A stretch of DNA of 7,561 nt from an uncultured Clostridia bacterium (lineage in GTDB: Bacteria; Bacillota; Clostridia; Peptostreptococcales; Anaerovoracaceae): contig CALBZG010000127.1 of the NCBI GenBank assembly GCA_937889655.1, positions 1 to 7,561 on the forward strand, read 5' to 3'. Under the pieces are notes generated by a model. The model searched no databases. It saw only the letters and a list, made by a program, of their open reading frames with translations, and had not been told where the DNA came from. Each line of letters starts with the position of its first letter. Positions within the stretch are counted from its first letter, which is position 1. Positions 5,873-7,561 of the stretch are shown here, piece after piece. The translations under genes and the position numbers were made by a program.

Positions 5873-6553
5873 CTATTCTTTTCCTTTCTCCTTCTTAAAG
5901 CAAATGAACCAATCCAGAACTTCACAGTCGCCGGCTTCGGACTTTTTCATGACAGCATTGGCATCTTCCGTCGTAATTGGGACGTGATACAAAACATCAT
6001 CCCCCGGCTGCCAATCAGCAGGAGTTGCGATCTGTTCCGCATCCACTTTTTGCAGGGACTGGATGATCCGTTTGATTTCAGCGAAATTTCTGCCAGTGGA
6101 AGCCGGATAATAGAGTATGGTCCTGATGATGCCTTTCGGATCGATGACAAACACCGCTCTTACTGCCTGGGTATTGGCTGCGCTCGGATGGATCATGCCA
6201 TATTTTTTTGCTACATTCATACTTATATCTGCGATCACCGGGAATTTGATTTCATCTCCCTTATAATTTTTCCATCTGAGATCCTGGATCCTTCTGAGCC
6301 ATGCTATGTGGCTGGAAAGGGAATCCACAGAAAGGCCGATCAGCTCTGTGTTGAGTTCATCGAATTCTTTTGCCATGACAGTAAAAGTCATAAATTCGGT
6401 AGTGCATACCGGTGTAAAATCAGCCGGATGTGAGAAAAGCACCACCCACTTGCCTTTATAGTCTTTTGGGAACTCTATTTTTCCGGTCGTTGTTATGGCT
6501 CTGAATTCAGGAGCCTCTTCTCCTAAAAGCGGTATTCTTACATTGTCTTCCAT
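5873..6553 (-). CDS. Peroxiredoxin, Prx6-type with C-terminal cysteine pair
   Basis: A cytoplasmic thiol peroxidase reducing hydrogen peroxide and organic peroxides. The 226-residue protein has the AhpC/TSA thioredoxin fold with the peroxiredoxin signature HPADFTPVCTTEF: Pro43, Thr47 and peroxidatic Cys50, with Arg132 (AVRAVFVID) completing the active site. A C-terminal extension with WQPGDD (181-186) is typical of the Prx6 group. Two further cysteines, Cys210 and Cys218, flank the EVLDWFI segment, as in archaeal and clostridial Prx6 relatives in which a C-terminal cysteine resolves Cys50. The start is ATG 6553 (MEDNVRIPLLG), 7 nt after AGGAGG. The frame runs open for 31 more codons to an ATG at 6646, but that stretch has no family similarity that I can see and contains the ribosome binding site. 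It is a single-gene unit with terminator-like hairpins on both sides; no reductase partner is present in the window. Confidence 0.94.
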   Translation of the reverse strand: MEDNVRIPLLGEEAPEFRAITTTGKIEFPKDYKGKWVVLFSHPADFTPVCTTEFMTFTVMAKEFDELNTELIGLSVDSLSSHIAWLRRIQDLRWKNYKGDEIKFPVIADISMNVAKKYGMIHPSAANTQAVRAVFVIDPKGIIRTILYYPASTGRNFAEIKRIIQSLQKVDAEQIATPADWQPGDDVLYHVPITTEDANAVMKKSEAGDCEVLDWFICFKKEKGKE

Positions 6554-6560
6554 TCTCATG

Positions 6561-6566
6561 CCTCCT
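6561..6566 (-). promoter_or_regulatory. Ribosome binding site that sets the peroxiredoxin start
   Basis: The minus strand reads AAAAGGAGGC, then ATGAGAATG. AGGAGG is 7 nt from ATG 6553 but only 1 nt from the ATG two codons earlier. This chooses 6553 and rules against the 31-codon upstream extension. Confidence 0.85.
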
Positions 6567-6636
6567 TTTGATATTTCGTTGTTTCTTTGCGTCTCTGTAC
6601 TATTTATATTTTCCCAACTTACTGTAGATCGAAACA

Positions 6637-6651
6637 TTTTATTCATAGTAA
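6637..6651. promoter_or_regulatory. Weak PerR-box-like sequence upstream of the peroxiredoxin
   Basis: TTTTATTCATAGTAA matches the Bacillus PerR box TTATAATNATTATAA at 10 of 14 defined positions, and lies within a perfect ATTTTA-N7-TAAAAT dyad (6636-6654). A weak promoter (TTGCTG at 6673-6668, 17 nt, TACTAT at 6650-6645, minus strand) would overlap it. The case rests mainly on the peroxidase gene downstream. Confidence 0.25.
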
Positions 6652-6662
6652 AATTCTATTTT

Positions 6663-6704
6663 AAAAACAGCAATAGGGCTTCCAAAAATTCCGAAAGCCC
6701 TATT
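6663..6704 (-). terminator. Probable terminator of the dehydratase transcription unit
   Basis: AATAGGGCTT (6672-6681) and AAGCCCTATT (6695-6704) form a perfect 10-bp stem with a 13-nt loop. On the minus strand a run of five Ts begins 4 nt after the stem. It lies about 85 nt beyond the dehydratase stop codon. The large loop and the gap before the T run make it weaker than the other terminators here. Confidence 0.6.
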
Positions 6705-6788
6705 ACTATATATTAGTCTTACTAAGGATCATTATGTTATAACTTTGCGTTAAATCTTCCCTTGGAAGGTAACTATAGTTCTTTTCTA

Positions 6789-7561
6789 CTACATCTTTCT
6801 GAGACTGAGCACATCGGCAAAGGCCTGCAGTGATGTCCTGGCCTGACCGAAGTCGGTGATCTGATGGTCATAAGCGATCTTGAGCACCGGGATCTTCGCT
6901 TCCTTCAGCGCCTGCACCAGGGATGGATATTCCATTTCTTCCGGGTCGCAGAAGGTCATCATCAATATCACCACGCCCTGAGCCTTGGCGTTTTTCACAA
7001 GCTCCACGATATGCGCAGGCCTTGTAACCAGTTCGGGATCATACAGGATCGTATCCTGGTCCTGGTCGGCAAACTGCATGGCCAAAGCACGGATCGGATC
7101 CCCCTCCTCGGAAGCGTCTTTTCTAAAGCTTCTGGATTCCTGCGCCACATCATCCGCCGCAATGGCGATCTGGTTTTCATCGAATATCTTGAGCAGGGCC
7201 GGATTGTCGCAGAGGATCCCGGAAGTGACCACCTTCGTCCCCTTCCACAAGGCCGCCGGCGCTTCGGCCAGCAATCCGTTCAATTCCTTCAGCATAGCCG
7301 TATGTTCAGGCTTCTCCATGAAATAGGCGCTTTTTAAAACCGCGCTTCTCGCTACCGCAGACACCAGTTCCGGGTGCTCCCCGGCCAACCGGACAAATTC
7401 GCGCTTCGCTTTGCGGTTCTCGTTGTAGACCTTGATGGCTTCCCGCAGGTCTTCCTCCGTCGCCTTTCGGCCTGCAATGGCCTCCAGCTCATTTAGAACC
7501 TTCGTATACAGCTTCGTGGTATATTCGATGCCGTATTCCGGCTTGCGGTTCTGCGGGTGGG
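6789..7561 (-). CDS. 2-hydroxyacyl-CoA dehydratase beta subunit, HadC/FldC-like (5' end beyond the window)
   Basis: The frame is open from the right edge to tandem TAGTAG stops (6791-6786), giving 257 codons; the family is about 375-385 residues, so roughly the first 120 are missing. The visible part starts with HPQNRK, then VYNENRKAKREF, KSAYFMEKPEH, ADDVAQESRSFR, LYDP, MMTFCDPEEMEYP and QARTSLQAFADVL. These match the HgdB/HadC/FldC family as I recall it. These enzymes remove water from (R)-2-hydroxyacyl-CoA (hydroxyisocaproyl-, phenyllactyl- or hydroxyglutaryl-CoA) by a ketyl-radical mechanism, as heterodimers with [4Fe-4S] clusters activated by an ATP-dependent activator. Cys in FCDPEE is an expected cluster ligand; the other ligands fall in the missing part. 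The substrate cannot be assigned. It appears to be the last gene of its operon; the alpha subunit and activator should lie to the right. Its GC content looks higher than that of its neighbours. Confidence 0.9.
   Translation of the reverse strand, partial: HPQNRKPEYGIEYTTKLYTKVLNELEAIAGRKATEEDLREAIKVYNENRKAKREFVRLAGEHPELVSAVARSAVLKSAYFMEKPEHTAMLKELNGLLAEAPAALWKGTKVVTSGILCDNPALLKIFDENQIAIAADDVAQESRSFRKDASEEGDPIRALAMQFADQDQDTILYDPELVTRPAHIVELVKNAKAQGVVILMMTFCDPEEMEYPSLVQALKEAKIPVLKIAYDHQITDFGQARTSLQAFADVLSLRKM

Noticed and set aside
5984..6433. 149-codon plus-strand frame opposite the peroxiredoxin
   Set aside because: Shadow of a clearly conserved gene, with no ribosome binding site or recognisable protein.
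6554..6646. 31-residue N-terminal extension of the peroxiredoxin
   Set aside because: It contains the AGGAGG site that serves ATG 6553, has no recognisable similarity to peroxiredoxins, and the 226-residue form has the family length with Cys50 in the usual place.
6756..6768. Small hairpin CTTCC-CTT-GGAAG downstream of the dehydratase stop
   Set aside because: A 5-bp stem without a T run; a far better 10-bp hairpin follows at 6672-6704.
6864..7337. 157-codon plus-strand frame opposite the dehydratase subunit
   Set aside because: Antisense to conserved motifs including FCDPEE; explained by the higher GC content of that gene, which leaves few stops on the other strand.
7386..7388. TTG start of the dehydratase subunit at 7388
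   Set aside because: The reading frame continues upstream to the window edge with family-typical sequence (HPQNRK, VYNENRK), so this TTG is an internal leucine codon.

Overview
The window looks like a chromosomal segment of a low-to-mid GC, anaerobic Firmicute (Clostridia-like). The evidence is the glgB-glgC-glgD gene set with a separate GlgD subunit, strong AAGGAGG-type ribosome binding sites, AT-rich intergenic spacers, and a 2-hydroxyacyl-CoA dehydratase subunit of the kind used in amino acid (Stickland-type) fermentation. The species cannot be named from this sequence.

Layout. Positions 1-3514 (minus strand) carry a glycogen synthesis operon read right to left: glgB (branching enzyme), glgC (ADP-glucose pyrophosphorylase, catalytic) and glgD (pyrophosphorylase-like partner, cut by the left edge). 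The genes are separated by 0 and 1 nt, and the glgC and glgD ribosome binding sites lie inside the preceding gene. The order matches the start of the Bacillus glgBCDAP operon, so glgA and glgP may follow to the left. A 130-bp AT-rich divergent spacer (3515-3644) holds a promoter for each direction. Next comes thpR (+, 3645-4172), a two-histidine 2',3'-cyclic RNA phosphodiesterase. thpR converges with an APC-family amino acid permease (-, 4253-5611), and one hairpin with A and T tracts on its flanks (4173-4203) can terminate both. Upstream of the permease is a 261-bp spacer with a plausible promoter, two dyads, three 9-bp tandem near-repeats and the terminator of the next gene. A Prx6-type peroxiredoxin (-, 5873-6553) follows; its true start is set by an AGGAGG site. 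A further terminator-like hairpin (6663-6704) separates it from the C-terminal part of a 2-hydroxyacyl-CoA dehydratase beta subunit (HadC/FldC-like, -, 6789-7561), which runs off the right edge.

How the genes fit together. The three glg genes form one pathway: GlgC/GlgD make ADP-glucose and GlgB puts alpha-1,6 branches into the glucan. The permease and the dehydratase subunit would fit amino acid uptake and fermentation, and the peroxiredoxin fits oxygen or peroxide defence in an anaerobe. However, each of these appears to be its own transcription unit, so any functional link among them is inference.

I see no mobile element, CRISPR array, tRNA, rRNA or phage gene, and no clearly novel system. 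The least ordinary material is the regulatory-looking DNA upstream of the permease, the degenerate active site of GlgD beside a GlgC lacking the E. coli activator lysine, and the cysteine pair at the end of the peroxiredoxin.
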